Shown here in pieces: positions 23,371-35,399 of a stretch of 64,000 bases of DNA. Position numbers and translations under genes: made by a program. Origin of the DNA: Jackrogersella multiformis (taxonomy: Eukaryota; Ascomycota; Sordariomycetes; Xylariales; Hypoxylaceae); contig CADCXD010000005.1 in the NCBI GenBank assembly GCA_902806575.1, forward strand, positions 1,426,001-1,490,000. Direction: 5' to 3'. Each line of letters starts with the position of its first letter. Within the stretch, counting starts at the first letter, position 1. Below the pieces are notes generated by a model. It saw nothing but the letters and a program-made list of their open reading frames with translations, ran no database searches and had not been told where the DNA came from.

Positions 23371-23931
23371 GACATATGCAGCTGCAGGGAAGTAAGTCGG
23401 TAGCTCACGAGACATCCATTAAGCCATGCTTGCCCCGCAATCTAAATTATGATTCGACGCGGCTCTGCACCATTGGATCCACTAGACCCATAAGACCCAC
23501 TAGCACAAATCTATTATGCAACAAACTCGGGCTAAACTACACATCCCGCCAGCTGGCAGCGATTTGAACCCTGCACAAGAAAACGCACGGTGAATGCATA
23601 ATACACGCGCTCTTATTGTAGTATTACTTACCTAGGTACATAGTACAACACAAGAGACATGCATCGATTGACGACTTAGGTACGTTATTAACGGCCAGGA
23701 ACCCTCATGATAGGTATCATTCGTTTTGGACAATTCTCCGAAGCCATCTAAAAGGTGGTATTCGAGTTTAATTCACTACCTACTATCTTGGTAGGTACCT
23801 GCCTATGTATCCCAGGTAACCTGTTCATGATAAACTTCTTCGTTGCTGGGATACCTGTTCCCGCACCGCTGCTTCCTGCTGTGTTAGGTACGTACAAAGA
23901 TCAATTCCACTGGTTGGCCGTGATTACTTGG

Positions 23932-23983
23932 GTACGTATCTACGTATCTACGTATCTACGTATCTACGTATCTACGTATCTAC
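23932..23983. repeat. Tandem array of an 8-nt unit (TACGTATC)
   Basis: About six uninterrupted copies of TACGTATC. Each contains the self-complementary TACGTA, so the array can form cruciform-like structure. It is a simple microsatellite in the RTS1 upstream region. Confidence 0.85.
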
Positions 23984-24726
23984 GCATTTACATCCATATG
24001 CCGTCCCCTTAGCCCTGGAAGATCACCGGAGTCCCTAAACTCCCTAAACCAACCCGCCAGCCCGCCTATAATATCTAGGTACCTAGCCTAGGTAAACTGT
24101 ACCAGCAGGTACCTCCTAGTGAGGTAGACAGTAGGTGCACAGGCGCCCAGGTGCCCATATGCCTATGCCTATGCCCATACCTTGCCCAGCTGCTTTCTCC
24201 ACCTTCCACAACGACAACTCTCAATCTTCATATCCGAACATTATCAGAACATTTGACGGTGTTCAACATCGACCATTCAACCCGTCTCCCTCAAGCTAAG
24301 AGGCTCAATCTGAGCTGTCTTTTGCACCAAGTCAATTTTTATTAATGTTCTACCTCTAACAGCCTCCAGTCTACTTACCTGCTCACCACCTTATGCGACA
24401 GCCGTATCCGCGCCGCCGTCCGTCTCCTTACGCCTAAACCTTCCATGAATCTCCCCTTGGCCTCAAACAGACGGTGAAAATCACAACCACAACATAGTTC
24501 CTCTCTTCGATTACGCATACTTCTCAAGCCCGACACCGAACCACTATAAACCTTTTTGCAATTTTCGGAATCTACCGTAGCGACGCGTCTATCCGCATTA
24601 ATCCTGTTAACAACTTTCAATCTCCTGTATTTGTCCTTGTCCTTGTCCTTGTACGATCTATCTCCCAACGAGGCGAGAGAGTCGGGCGTCCCCACCCCGC
24701 CATAAGTAGGGGCTGTGACCTACAAG

Positions 24727-26921
24727 ATGAAGCGATTCAGCCGAGCCGTATGATTACCTTTTGCTTATAGTTGGCCGTCTCCTGTACAGATAAGACCTCT
24801 GAACGTGCTAACCAATAAATGTTCGATAGCTCTCGCGAGGCAAGGGTGATAGCAAGTCCTCCAAGAAGAATAAGGATTCCAAGGACGGTACAGCATCGCC
24901 TTCCTCTAGCGGCTCCCGAGAGACTCAGTCGCCTGTATTGACTCCCTCTTCGTCTACGTCGACTCTGAACGACATCAGAAACAAGCCTCTCCCTCCTAAC
25001 AATGCCGGAACACATGGCGGTGCTCATAGCAATCCTGCTCTGCAAGCCCAGGGAAATCAAGCACCTGGTCAACAGCCAGGTGAAGATAGGTTCAACGTGA
25101 ACATGGGGCCTTCACAGTCACCTAATGGTGCTGCTAGCGCTTCTCGACATGGCACTCTCCCGCCCACTGTGGTTATTAGCCCAAGTGCTCCAGTGTGTTA
25201 CTCTCGTTCCAATCGTCAAGACATAAGCTGATTTCACTCTATAGCACATTCCTCCCCCTGGTGCTGCTGAGACAATGCCGCACGACCTCGCACCGCCTAA
25301 GGCCGGCCAGAAGTCGCTGATGTTCGATCGTCTCCATCAGACACCGAAAGATGTCCCCGAGGGTCTCAGAACACCCAGGAGACAGAATTCGTCGCGATTT
25401 GACATCTCGACCCACCGAGAACTTGAGAAGCTTCCAGGATTCCACGAAGTATCACCCAATCGGCGACAGGAGCTGTTCATGCAGAAGATTGACCAGTGCA
25501 ATGTCATCTTCGACTTCAATGATGCTAGTGCCGACATGAAGTCGAAGGAGATCAAGCGCTTGGCCCTGCATGAATTGCTTGATTATGTAGCCAACAACCG
25601 CCAGGTCATTACAGAGCCTATGTACCCTCGAGTTGTCGAAATGTTCGCCAAGAATTTATTCCGACCGATTCCTCCCCCAATGAATCCCCAAGGCGAGGCA
25701 TTTGATCCCGAGGAAGACGAGCCTGTTCTCGAGGTAGCTTGGCCTCATATCCAGGTCGTCTACGAGTTCTTTTTGAGATTCATTGAAAGCCAAGATTTCA
25801 ACACGAACATCGCCAAAGCTTACATTGATCATAGCTTTGTACTCCAACTCCTTGAACTTTTTGACTCGGAGGATCCTCGTGAGAGAGATTTTCTCAAGAC
25901 GACTTTACATCGAATCTACGGGAAGTTTCTCAACCTGCGTTCCTTTATAAGACGTTCCATCAACAACGTCTTCTTCCAGTTCACCTACGAGACTGAAAGG
26001 TTCAATGGCGTCGCCGAGCTTCTAGAGATTCTAGGATCCATTATCAATGGATTTGCCCTGCCTCTCAAGGAGGAGCACAAGCTATTTTTGACCAGGGTCT
26101 TGCTTCCTCTTCACAAAGTTAAGAGTCTTAGCATGTACCATCCCCAGCTCGCGTACTGTATTGTGCAATTCCTAGAAAAAGATGCGTCTTTGACTGAGGA
26201 CGTCGTCCTCGGCCTTCTTCGATACTGGCCCAAGGTCAACAGCACGAAAGAAGTTATGTACCTCAACGAGGTTGAAGACATTTTTGAGGTAATGGACCCT
26301 GCAGAATTCGCAAAGGTTCAGGAGCCGCTGTTCCATCAGCTTGCCAAGTCCGTTGCAAGTCCGCATTTCCAGGTTGCGGAGCGAGCACTGTATTTCTGGA
26401 ACAACGAATACTTCTGTAATCTTGTGAGCGACAATGTCGAAATCATCCTGCCCATTATGTTCGCGCCGCTATATGAGAACTCCAAAGGACATTGGAATAG
26501 GTAAGCAAATTAAACCAAGTGAAGGATTCTTAGATCTGACAAATGGGTTAGAACAATTCATGGAATGGTGTATAATGCGATGAAGCTCTTTATGGAGATC
26601 AACCCGCAGCTTTTTGACGACTGTTCGCACGAGTATACGGAGCAGCAAAACAACGCTGCGGCGAGAGAAGCTCTCCGCGAGAAGAAGTGGGCCGCCATTT
26701 CGGAGCAGGCCAGTAAGAGGAAGTCGAATGGCACGTCCGGGAACGGCGGTCCAGCTCCGAAGCAGGTGAGCATATTACCGCGAGTCGAAGAAACCGATTT
26801 GGTCACGGAGGATAATCAGAAGAGGTTGGATTCGCTTAAGCTACAGGATGCCGACCGGGGTAACCGCCGTCCAAATGCCCACGAACGGCAAACTTCCGTG
26901 GGCTCTGCTAGAAGCCGATGA
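24727..26921 (+). CDS. RTS1: PP2A regulatory subunit B56 (Rts1-like, 669 aa)
   Basis: Exons 24727-24747 (7 codons), 24830-25192, 25245-26500 and 26552-26921, with introns of 82, 52 and 51 nt. The joins are MKRFSRA|LSRGKGDSK, VVISPSAP|HIPPPGAAE and GHWN-R-TIHGMVYN. The N-terminus is basic, Ser/Pro-rich and probably disordered. Residues about 185-575 form the B56 HEAT-like domain, with KLPGFHEVSPNRRQELF, PVLEVAWPHIQVVYEFFLRF, RFIESQDFNTNIAKAYIDHS and LLPLHKVKSLSMYHPQLAYC nearly invariant. B56 subunits direct the PP2A catalytic and scaffold dimer to LxxIxE-containing substrates in mitosis, glucose signalling and stress. The tiny first exon rests on the in-frame start and the CTAAC branch site at about 24808. 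Confidence 0.95.
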
Positions 26922-28491
26922 TGGCGTTTCTGCTTCCTCTTCCCAGGAACGTTTGGGCGGATGGTATTCCAATGACGCTGGGGTTCTCTCACGATAGATC
27001 TTTTAGGTGATGGTGACCTGGTTTACGCAAACCTTCAAAATTCCGTTTCGATTTACACAACCGTATCTTTTTTCACTGCCCATCGTTTTCAGCAATCATC
27101 GGGCCGCTACTCTTCCGGTCTAATCTCTGAGTTACTGCGTTGGTATGGCCTGCGTTTTAACCGCAGCCGGTCAAGGTGGATGAAGCGATGGTAACCATTC
27201 TCCTCAACCCTCAGTCGACACATTGGTCTGGCCAATCTGGGGGATGTGAGGTACATTTCAGGTTCCAGGTTTTCTTTTTTAGTACATATTTGACGGCTCT
27301 CATGTCGTCTATATTCGCCTACTGTTTACGGCGTGTAGGAATCGGCTGAGGGGCTAGCATGCGTGCTCCACATGAGATGCTGCTAACTCTTACGAATATG
27401 AGACCTCAACAAAAGTGATTATCGTTGCAAGAGAATACATCCGGAGGTGAAGAAAGGGAACTATCCTTTGAGACTCACGTTGACGAAGAGACAGTGTTTG
27501 GAGATGGAAAGAAGGTTCAGGAGGCGTGATAGCTCCTCAGTGTATGGATTTTGTCGATCATCAAATGTCAGGACTGACAAGTCGAACAACAAAAAAGCTT
27601 GACTCTTTGTGGCGTCTAGAGGAAGGAACAGGGCAATGAGATGACACGCGGTTTTTTACTTTGCAAACGATAATGCGATCTTCATAGACCTGTTTCGTGC
27701 GGGGGTGTTCTCTCACACTGTTTTCCTTCTAAGAACCTCGAAGTATTCCTAGTTAATGAACGCGATGACGGTGACGGTGATGGTGACGATCATGTATGCT
27801 GCCGCGAGTGAGCTCCTGCCGAGGACGAGATGTTGCCCGAGGGCGCGAGATACTGCTGAGGACCGTGTCCTGTCGTCGAAGATCATGACCTAGTGCCAAG
27901 CCGAGTAGGAAATGCTGTCGATGAGCCCAGCTGTGCTGACGAGGTTCACTATCCGTTGTTGGATTTTGCTTGTTCATTATTGTTACCTGGTGTACACTAG
28001 ATGCGTGAGAGAGAGGTATTGCTAAAATTAACTTTTATTCTTTAGCTACGAGCATGACCTAGGATCTCAAGAGATAAGAATTGGCGAATCGGCTTTGATC
28101 ATCTGTCTGAGATGGTCTTGAGAAACTAGATGCCTGTCTACCTAGGTAACTAAGAAACGAGCAGCCCTTTCTGGGGTCACTCTGTGGATCACCCTGGATT
28201 TCACTTATCTTCTAACAAACCTATGTACGTACCTAGACACGTAAGGTCGGCTATAGGCAGAACTGGTCTGTTGTAACTGTTCTCCAAGGGCACGGACGAC
28301 AGGGGGGTAGCTACTAGTATGATCTCAGCATCCTACTCTAGAATGGTAGAGTCATCTTTGCTTGAAAATACCTTTTTTCTTTCTTTCTCTAGCTACTGTC
28401 ACAAGACCAGGATGCCCAGTACGATTGACTGGGTGGTCGGTATATACACTCCCAACACCCCTTTCTTTTTCTCCCCTCCCCCCTAACACCA
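26922..28491. other. Convergent intergenic region between RTS1 and PSD1
   Basis: 3' flanks of both genes. It holds a GGTGAC/GATGAC repeat near 27764-27790, a palindrome near 28138 and pyrimidine runs near 28370-28390. The short minus frame at 27753-27977 passes through repeat-like sequence and is not supported. Confidence 0.6.
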
Positions 28492-30155
28492 CTACTCTCG
28501 AACGAACCCCAAGGCCTGACCCATCTTGACCCTCTGGCCCTTCTCCACGGCCCAGACGAAGCCGCCCTTGGCGCCGGGGTGTTCGGCGACGGGGGCCTCG
28601 AAGACGAGGACGACGGTGCTGCCGAGCTTGAAGCCGCCCATCTCCTCGCCGCGGCGCAGGGCGTGGCCGCCGAGGACGGCGCTGGCGGCGGCGTAGGTGG
28701 CCTCGGCGAAGCCGGCGTAGGGCTCGCCGCGGGCGGCGGCGTCGTCGGCCTCGCGGTCGGCGGCGGTGTCGGTCAGCAGGGAGTTGGTGCGCAGCTCGCG
28801 GTCGAAGTTGACGGCGATGGAGCCGACGTTGGTGGCGCCCACGGGCACGAAGCCGAAGAAGCCCCAGCGCCATCGGCCCAGCAGCGCCACGCGCTCGTTC
28901 AGCGTGAACAGCCCCGGCAGCGTGCGCTGCAGGTACGGCGACACCGAGTACAGCTCCCCGGCGAAGTGCCGCCGCCGCTCCACCACCCAGCTCGCCGGCG
29001 AGTGGAACCGGTGGTAGTCGCCCGGCGCCAGGTACACGACCGCGTAGTACAGGGCCGTGCGGTTGTCCGGCGACAGCAGCGCGTACCACGGCTTCTCGCC
29101 TAGGGCCAGGTCGGCGCGGACTTCGGAGACGGCGCCGGGGCTGGACGGGGTGGCGGTCTGGTCCTCGAGCTTCTTGCTCTCGTGGCTGTCGTCCGAGCCG
29201 GAGAGGAGGTTAGGCAGGGTGTAGGAGATGCCGTTGACCCGTGCGAATTCCTCGTCTTCCGGGATAATCTCTTCGCCGCCGCGCTTCGACGTCGGCGTTA
29301 CTGATTGGTCGGCCGTGTCCGGTTTCATATCGGACAGGCTGGGCGTGGGCGTGTGCTTGCCGAGTAATGCGTCGATGGTATATGTCATGCCCTTGACCTG
29401 CTCGATATGGTTGCCCTCGATCTTTCCGAATTGCAGCACACAGCCGTCAGCTGGCGATAGCAATGCGTTCGGATTGGGGTCTAAGGGTCGGACACCGGGT
29501 TTGAGTGTTCGGTAGAAGAAGGCCGACAGGTTCGGGTATACATGGAGGTCCGGTTCGGAGACCTCGTCCAAGTTAACGCCGAAGATAAATGCGTAGAGCT
29601 TGAAGCCAGGGACCCGGAGATAGTATGGGATGGTGAGTTCGTTGAATTTGCCCCATAGCCTCGACATGGCCTTGAGAGGTAACGTCGACATTACTTGAAC
29701 TTGCCTGAGGAGAATATGTTAACGATTATAACCATGACATGTCTACCGATCTATTGTGTGTTAACTGCATACCACGGGCCATCTGGTCGTATCCGCGCCC
29801 TTTTCCTAGGACGGGATCCATCGCCATCGGCAGCCTCTCTTTCGAGCCTCTCCTTCTCGCGGGCTTGTGTCTTATAAAACTGCACAAGACCGAGGAATCC
29901 AATCCCTAAGCCAACAGGTATAGGATACCACCGGATCTTCGTATCCCTCAGGGCGCTGCGCATTGTCGGCCCGGAGCGCTCGCTATTTTGGCATTTCTGT
30001 GAAGATCGGCGGAAGCATATTCTCGGCGTAGTGGTGAATCGTCTTGTGGATCGCTGTGCCGCAGCTGCATAAGTTTGTCGAAGCATACATGGCGATATAG
30101 GGCGCTTCAATGCGGGCGAATGCCCTCGGATGGACGTCGAACATAGACTTGCCAT
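28492..30155 (-). CDS. PSD1: Phosphatidylserine decarboxylase, mitochondrial type (531 aa)
   Basis: Exons 29773-30155 and 28492-29704 with a 68-nt intron; the join reads RPDGP-W-QVQVMSTLPLKAMS. The N-terminus is Arg/Ser-rich without acids (mitochondrial presequence), followed by a membrane segment at about residues 77-94 (WYPIPVGLGIGFLGLVQF). Conserved PSD blocks are PYYLRVPGFKLYAFIFGVN, NALLSPADGCVLQFG, APGDYHRFHSP and GATNVGSIAVNFD. The LGST autocleavage motif is at about 488-491: family knowledge says cleavage between Gly and Ser makes the pyruvoyl cofactor. The enzyme makes phosphatidylethanolamine at the inner membrane. A Ser/Thr/acidic insertion (about residues 240-320) is usual in fungi. 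The 3' half is markedly GC-richer than the 5' half. Confidence 0.94.
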
Positions 30156-31245
30156 TGATATGTCCTACGTCCTAGCTCCCTTAAGTACCTAGGTATAGAT
30201 GTTATTTAGAATAGTCTCGTTTACTCATCTAAGAGTCGAGAAGAAAAAAATTGACGCTAGGATGACCTAGACTAATGTTCTAAGTCGGCGCATATATAAA
30301 ATAAAATAAAGGACAGTAACTAGTTAGACAGATGATGACATTCGCCTGATACTAGGTACCTAGATTAACCATCAATTTTAGATTTAGGAATTGAAAATGT
30401 TCGAGATCTTTGGTCTGCTCGTACCTAGGTACTATAAAATGTGTATAGGCTCTAGTACCCTAGGTACCATGTAGGAGGTAGGTATAGGCACATAAAAGAC
30501 CTTGACCCTCAATGACGCAGACGTGGTGGAGCTGAAGGAGCTATCCCTTTTCAGCTCAATCTTGAGGCGGTAGGAGCTGGCAGAGTTTTTGAGTGGAGTA
30601 TTGATACCAGGTATCTCTAAGGAATACGTACCGATGGTACCGATAGATGTCAATAAATTGAAAGTTTACCACTTTACCAGAAATAATTATTGGGCAGGCA
30701 ATTAGGTAAGCAAAATGACATGACAGTTTGCATTGACACTTCCAAGTTCTAACTTCCAACCGTCTCGACTCTCGACTAAATAGCGATTTAATTAAGTTTA
30801 AGTATCGACGATGACAAACAATATCTTTCCTCCTTTCCCTCAACCTTTTTTTCAAACTCCCTTTATTAACTTCTTCCTATTATTAATTTAATTAATTCTT
30901 CCGAATTCTCCAAATAATTATTTATTCCATACAAGAATACAAGAATACAAGCTTACAAGCATACAAACCTACAAGCCTACATGCATACAAGAAGCTACGT
31001 GTCTCTTACGGGAGATCTTGACTGATGTTCTCTTAATTCTCGTCTGCCTGACCCTGACCCTGACCCTGATACACGATTCCCATCCTCACAAGAGTATTAA
31101 AAACCTACCTAGGTAGTTAGATGAATGCGCAACTTTAACTTGGAACTCGCTGCTTGCCCCAGTCCTATATTTAAGTGTATCGCTCAGGAAGGGTCCATGC
31201 ACCCTCGAAGTGTTTTCTTCTTCTTCTAGCAAGCGATACATCACG
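30156..31245. other. Divergent promoter region between PSD1 and the HERP-like gene
   Basis: No gene. Contains palindromes near 30185, 30355, 30421, 30458 and 31105, TACAAG-type repeats at about 30933-30990 and a CTGACC array at 31047-31070. Much of it is AT-rich. Confidence 0.65.
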
Positions 31246-33644
31246 ATGGCGTCTAATGTAGCTGGTCCAACAACCTCCCCAGCCGGGGCCGAGTCAGCAA
31301 CATTTACATTACAAATCATATCGCCCTCCGTAGGCATACCGCAACCGCTCGCGCTCCAGGGATTACCAACAGATACCACTGTCAAACAGTTGAAAGAGCG
31401 AATTCGAAATGCCGTCAGCATGAGACCCACGGATGACGCCCAGCGCCTTATCCATCGAGGTCGCCTATTAAGTCGGGATACCGAGACAATGACTGAAGTA
31501 TTTGGACAAGAAGCTGTACGTGTTTCACCATTATATGAGTTATAAGGCACCATCATCTAACTGAATATCGCGACGTATAGCTTCGCTCTATAGACCACCA
31601 CTCATTGCATCTGGTCCTGCGAGATCTTTCTGACGGCCGAGCAACATCTACGCCAACACCTCTTCATGCTACAGCAAACCAGAATTCCTCTTCGAGTCAA
31701 TCAACGACCACCACCACAACAACAACGACCGGAGCTCATATTCCCCCACAACAGCACCCGCACCAGCACCACGCCGCTCCCTTTCAGCCCACTCCTTTCC
31801 AGGCTACTCCTTTCCAAGCTCAACCTCAAGTACGGATCGGAGTCCCCCATTACCAGGGCGTCGCCTTCGGACTCCCTCAAGGACCTATTCCTGGTTTGCC
31901 TACTGCTGGCCAACCAACAAACCCTACTCCGAATATTCCTCAACATCCATATAATCAGTGGATAAGGACAATGAATATGGGAGCCCTCAACCAGAATCAA
32001 CGAATGGCTATACCCGGAGCGCAGGACATTCCTGCTGCTAATTTCAGGGGAACGCCAGGAGCCAGTACACCAGGGAGGACTGCTTCGCCGTTCCAGCCAG
32101 ATAACTCCCGTACTACGATCCGTGAAGGTGTTGGTCCCAATGGTCTACAGTGGCGTGTGACTTATAACGAAACCTTTACAAATCCGTTGCAACGGCCAGG
32201 GAGAACAGGATCGCCATTCGCGACAGCCGGCACGAATTTGCAATCGCGCCCTATTCCAAATGGTGGCCAACTATCCAACAATGAGGTACAGAGCATCCTA
32301 CAAGCAGCAGATGCCGGTTCGGCTACTAGGGTCATGGCCGATGCCATGCGCAGAAATGCTAGCAGTTCTTCCTTAGCAAACCTTGCAGCCAGCCAAGGTC
32401 ACCACCCTATTCCACCGGGAGTTACAACGCCCCTAATTCCATCTCGAGCGGGTAGTGGTGCCGCTACCCCTGATCCTCTCAGAGCAGCTAGCCGAACCCG
32501 AAGCCCACCAACAAACCAAACCCAGACACAATCGTATCAAGGTACACCAGAAGTGTATATCCTGTCTTCTCCTACTGGACCGCGCGCAATTTTGCTCAAC
32601 AATGGTTTGGAGACCTATGTTAGCCCTCCAGTCCGGGCCGCAAATATACCTATTGGCATGCCATTGGGGCAGAGACCGTTCCCGCCAACATTATTGAACC
32701 CCTTCAATCCGCAATACATGATACCAACGCCAACTATCCAGCCCCAGATCCCTCAAGCTGGACGAGGCCCAATAATCAGCTCCCAAGCGAACCATGCTGC
32801 TCACCCACAGCAACTAGCTCAACCGCAACACGGCTTGCCTCCGCCGCCGCAGCATCAGCATCAGCCTCAACCTCAAATAGGACACGCGATAGCACGTGCG
32901 GATAACCCACAAGTACAAGCGATCAGAATAGCTCAGCTATGGCCTCACATATGGATGGTCATTCGTCTAGGCCTCTTCATCTGGTGGTTTACGTCGCCTA
33001 CATCTAGTTGGTCTCGTTGGTTTACTGTCATTTCCATAGCGGTCACGCTTTTCCTCGTCAACACTGGACTTTTAAACCCCCTTGCTGATCAATTCTGGGT
33101 TCCTTTCCGCCGGCACCTTGAAAACTTAATACCCCTTGCCGATGGTCACCAACGAGACGCACAAGCACCCGCGAGAGCTGGAAACGCTCCGGGCGGAAAC
33201 GGTGATGCTGCAGCAGACCCTGGGCAGCAGAGGGAACCAAACCCTGCCGATGCTGCAGCTAGGTTGGTACAGCGACGGCGTAATAACAATGCGAATTGGT
33301 TAATGGACCAGGCTAGGAGGCTGGAGCGTGCCGGCATCCTATTTCTTGCTAGTATCGCCCCAGGAGTAGCCGAGAGACACATTGCGCAGATGGAGGCGGA
33401 GGCTCGAGCTGAGCGAAGACGGCGAGAAGCAGAGGCGGAGGCTGCTGCCGCAGCTGCTAACGCGGCCGATGCGTCAGCTCAGCAGTCCGAGGGGCCGGGA
33501 GGATCAGGGAACGCGGAACAGAATACAGAGAATAGTGACTCGGCTGGCGGTGCCGGTGAATCAAGGCGCCCGGACCAGGTGGCGGAAGGCGAGAGGGATA
33601 ACGAGCGACGACATGCTCCAGAGGAACCGCTGATTGCTGTATAA
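31246..33644 (+). CDS. HERP-like ubiquitin-domain ER membrane protein (777 aa)
   Basis: Exons 31246-31515 and 31581-33644 with a 65-nt intron; the join VFGQEA|LRSIDHHSLHLVLRDL completes a ubiquitin-like domain (about residues 18-106). A long Pro/Gln/Ser/Thr-rich linker follows (about 107-530). Two membrane segments lie near 545-562 (WMVIRLGLFIWWF) and 569-588 (WFTVISIAVTLFLVNTGLL). After them come NWLMDQARRLERAGILFLAS and a charged Ala/Glu/Arg helix, with an acidic tail. An N-terminal UBL plus central paired membrane segments matches HERPUD1/Usa1 proteins. These scaffold the Hrd1 ubiquitin-ligase complex in ER-associated degradation. Dsc-complex UBL proteins are the main alternative. The upstream non-ATG extension to 31210 is ignored because the ATG at 31246 starts a clean MASNVAG. 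Confidence 0.75.
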
Positions 33645-34743
33645 ATATGCAGTTAAGTAGGCGGGGTACAACTATCGATATCGAACCATCGAGTATCAAT
33701 TCTCGAAAGTATGATCTCATCGTAACGTCTACCCAGACAACATCATGTCCCTATGGAACGTCAAAATTTTCGAGTTTAGACCTGTGCAAGTTACAAGCCA
33801 TACGCTACCAACTCTGGTAGCTGTGTAGCTTGCGAACCCTTTTGTGTAAGAATGACAGGGGAATTTTTGGGGGAGGTTTATTTTTTGTTCTTGTACAGCA
33901 TGTCGTCGAGGTATTGTGTACGGATAGCTGGAGCGGAGCGAAACGGGAGGGCTATGTGTGTATGTGGTTATGCGGAAAAGAAAGACGAGCACGACTTGGA
34001 ATGGAACGACATGGCATGGCATGACTGATCATGTTGAATAAAGTCATGACATAACTATTCTCGAGTTCTTGTCTGTTTTGTAGGCGAGAGTCGTGTCGTA
34101 GAGGTTTACAGTGACTGACTATGTTATTATTCCCCCTTTTCCCCTTAAATACAGCAGTTCCTCTGCTTCCTGTGTTGTGCTATGGGTAGCCGACTTAGCC
34201 TCTCGGAGCATATTAGCATTATTCTTCGAATCGATACCTAGCGAGCTGTACTCAATTTCCATACGTATAAATATATATGTGTTGCTCTTGTTACCTACTC
34301 CCAGTAAGGCAAAGTAACTCATGTTAAGGGGTTGGCTGGCTCGCTCTACAGCTATCGAGTACGACAATAACGAATAGGAGATATCCGCACATCCCCTACC
34401 CCTAGTTACCTACTTATCACCATATCCAATCTACCTACTCTAAATATGATTACAACCAGTAATTTTCCATAATGTGTCCTCTTTCACACAATGGTCGTTC
34501 TTTTATTTTCTTCGGGGAATCGACGTGTATTCTAGGTACCTCCTAGTTTATCGCCAGGCCGAAAGCTGGGAGTAACATACCTAGGTACCTAGGCACCTTC
34601 AAGTGACAGCCAGCATTATGGATACCTACCTCTCCTCCATAGCATAGCAACCTCGGCTCTCCAGCTCTCAGGGCAACCAGATGGAACCCGCGAAACCGCA
34701 GGCCAAAGGCGGCATATAAGTAGTTATGATATAGTTGTCTGTT

Positions 34744-34851
34744 GCCCCAAGGGGCAGTTCCAAGTGGCTCAACTGAATGGTGCTCAAACCGCCGCTCCTT
34801 AAAATGGCGGATGGCGGGTTCGAATCAGGTTCAAATCAATGTTTTTTTTTT
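34744..34851 (+). ncRNA. tRNA-like / Pol III promoter-like segment (tentative)
   Basis: TGGCTCAACTG at 34765-34775 fits the tRNA A-box pattern, and GGTTCGAATC at 34817-34826 fits the B box. A run of ten T at 34842-34851 could terminate RNA polymerase III. A CCGCC...GGCGG hairpin sits between the boxes, and GCCCC-AA-GGGGC precedes them. I could not fold a proper cloverleaf: the T-arm and acceptor stem do not pair. So a tRNA relic, a SINE-like fragment or coincidence are all possible. Confidence 0.25.
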
Positions 34852-35271
34852 CAACCATCGTTTTTTCAACCTTCTTTTTTTTTAACAAGATTTGCCTGGA
34901 TAAATATTTAGCATTTAGACAGAGCAAAAAAAAACCCTGTATACTACATGCCTAATATCTAATTCATTTACTACCCAAAATACCTATCATCTCATTAAGG
35001 GGTTCAGGAGTACTCCAGGTCCATACCCTCACTCTCTTCAACCTCTCTTCCTCACTTCACCAGCAATCCAGGAACATCAAACCACACATCCCAACAACCA
35101 ACTCAAGTCACAGTCATAGTTACCATCACAATCACAACTACGGCTTAACTAGAAGCGCAAATCTAATGATTCAATTGTAGTTCATAACACTACCGTAACA
35201 CTGTTCGTGGCGCGAGCATGACGCTCTTTCTCCCCTCCCCTCCTCCTTCGCCTTCTTCTTCTTCTCCAGCT

Positions 35272-35314
35272 TCATCACCACCATCACCATCACCATCACC
35301 ATCACCATCACCTT
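35272..35314. repeat. CATCAC/ATCACC hexamer array 3' of VMA1
   Basis: About seven copies of an ATCACC hexamer lie about 90 bp downstream of the VMA1 stop, probably within its 3' UTR (GGTGAT units on the gene strand). Confidence 0.85.
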
Positions 35315-35399
35315 CATCTTTACTTTTCGGCCAGAGACTCGTTTATGTACACAACACCTGACAAGACTTGGGAGCAGAAATCCAGGCGACCCATCCCCC

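Larger units (their letters stand above)
21673..24726. other. 3-kb divergent region with an AT-rich RIP-like block
   Basis: No conserved gene. From the TFC1 start rightward: palindromes near 22187 and 22366; a 99-codon minus frame at 22539-22838 (listed separately); a strongly AT/TpA-rich block at about 22850-23370; an 8-nt tandem array at 23932-23983; a palindrome cluster at 24070-24090; and a TTGTCC array at about 24631-24652. The last few hundred bases should be the RTS1 promoter and leader. Confidence 0.6.
33645..35399. other. Convergent intergenic region with a Pol III promoter-like segment
   Basis: 3' flanks of the HERP-like gene (AATAAA near 34036) and of VMA1. Contains palindromes at 34532-34595, the A/B-box-like segment at 34744-34851 (listed separately), T runs, and the CATCAC array at 35272-35314. 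No protein-coding gene is supported. Confidence 0.6.

Noticed and set aside
23932..23983. CRISPR-like regular repeat
   Set aside because: The units are contiguous 8-mers with no spacers, so this is a microsatellite in a eukaryotic genome.
28579..29103. 174-codon plus frame opposite PSD1
   Set aside because: It is the antisense shadow of a GC-rich PSD1 exon; the PSD1 frame carries conserved motifs including LGST.
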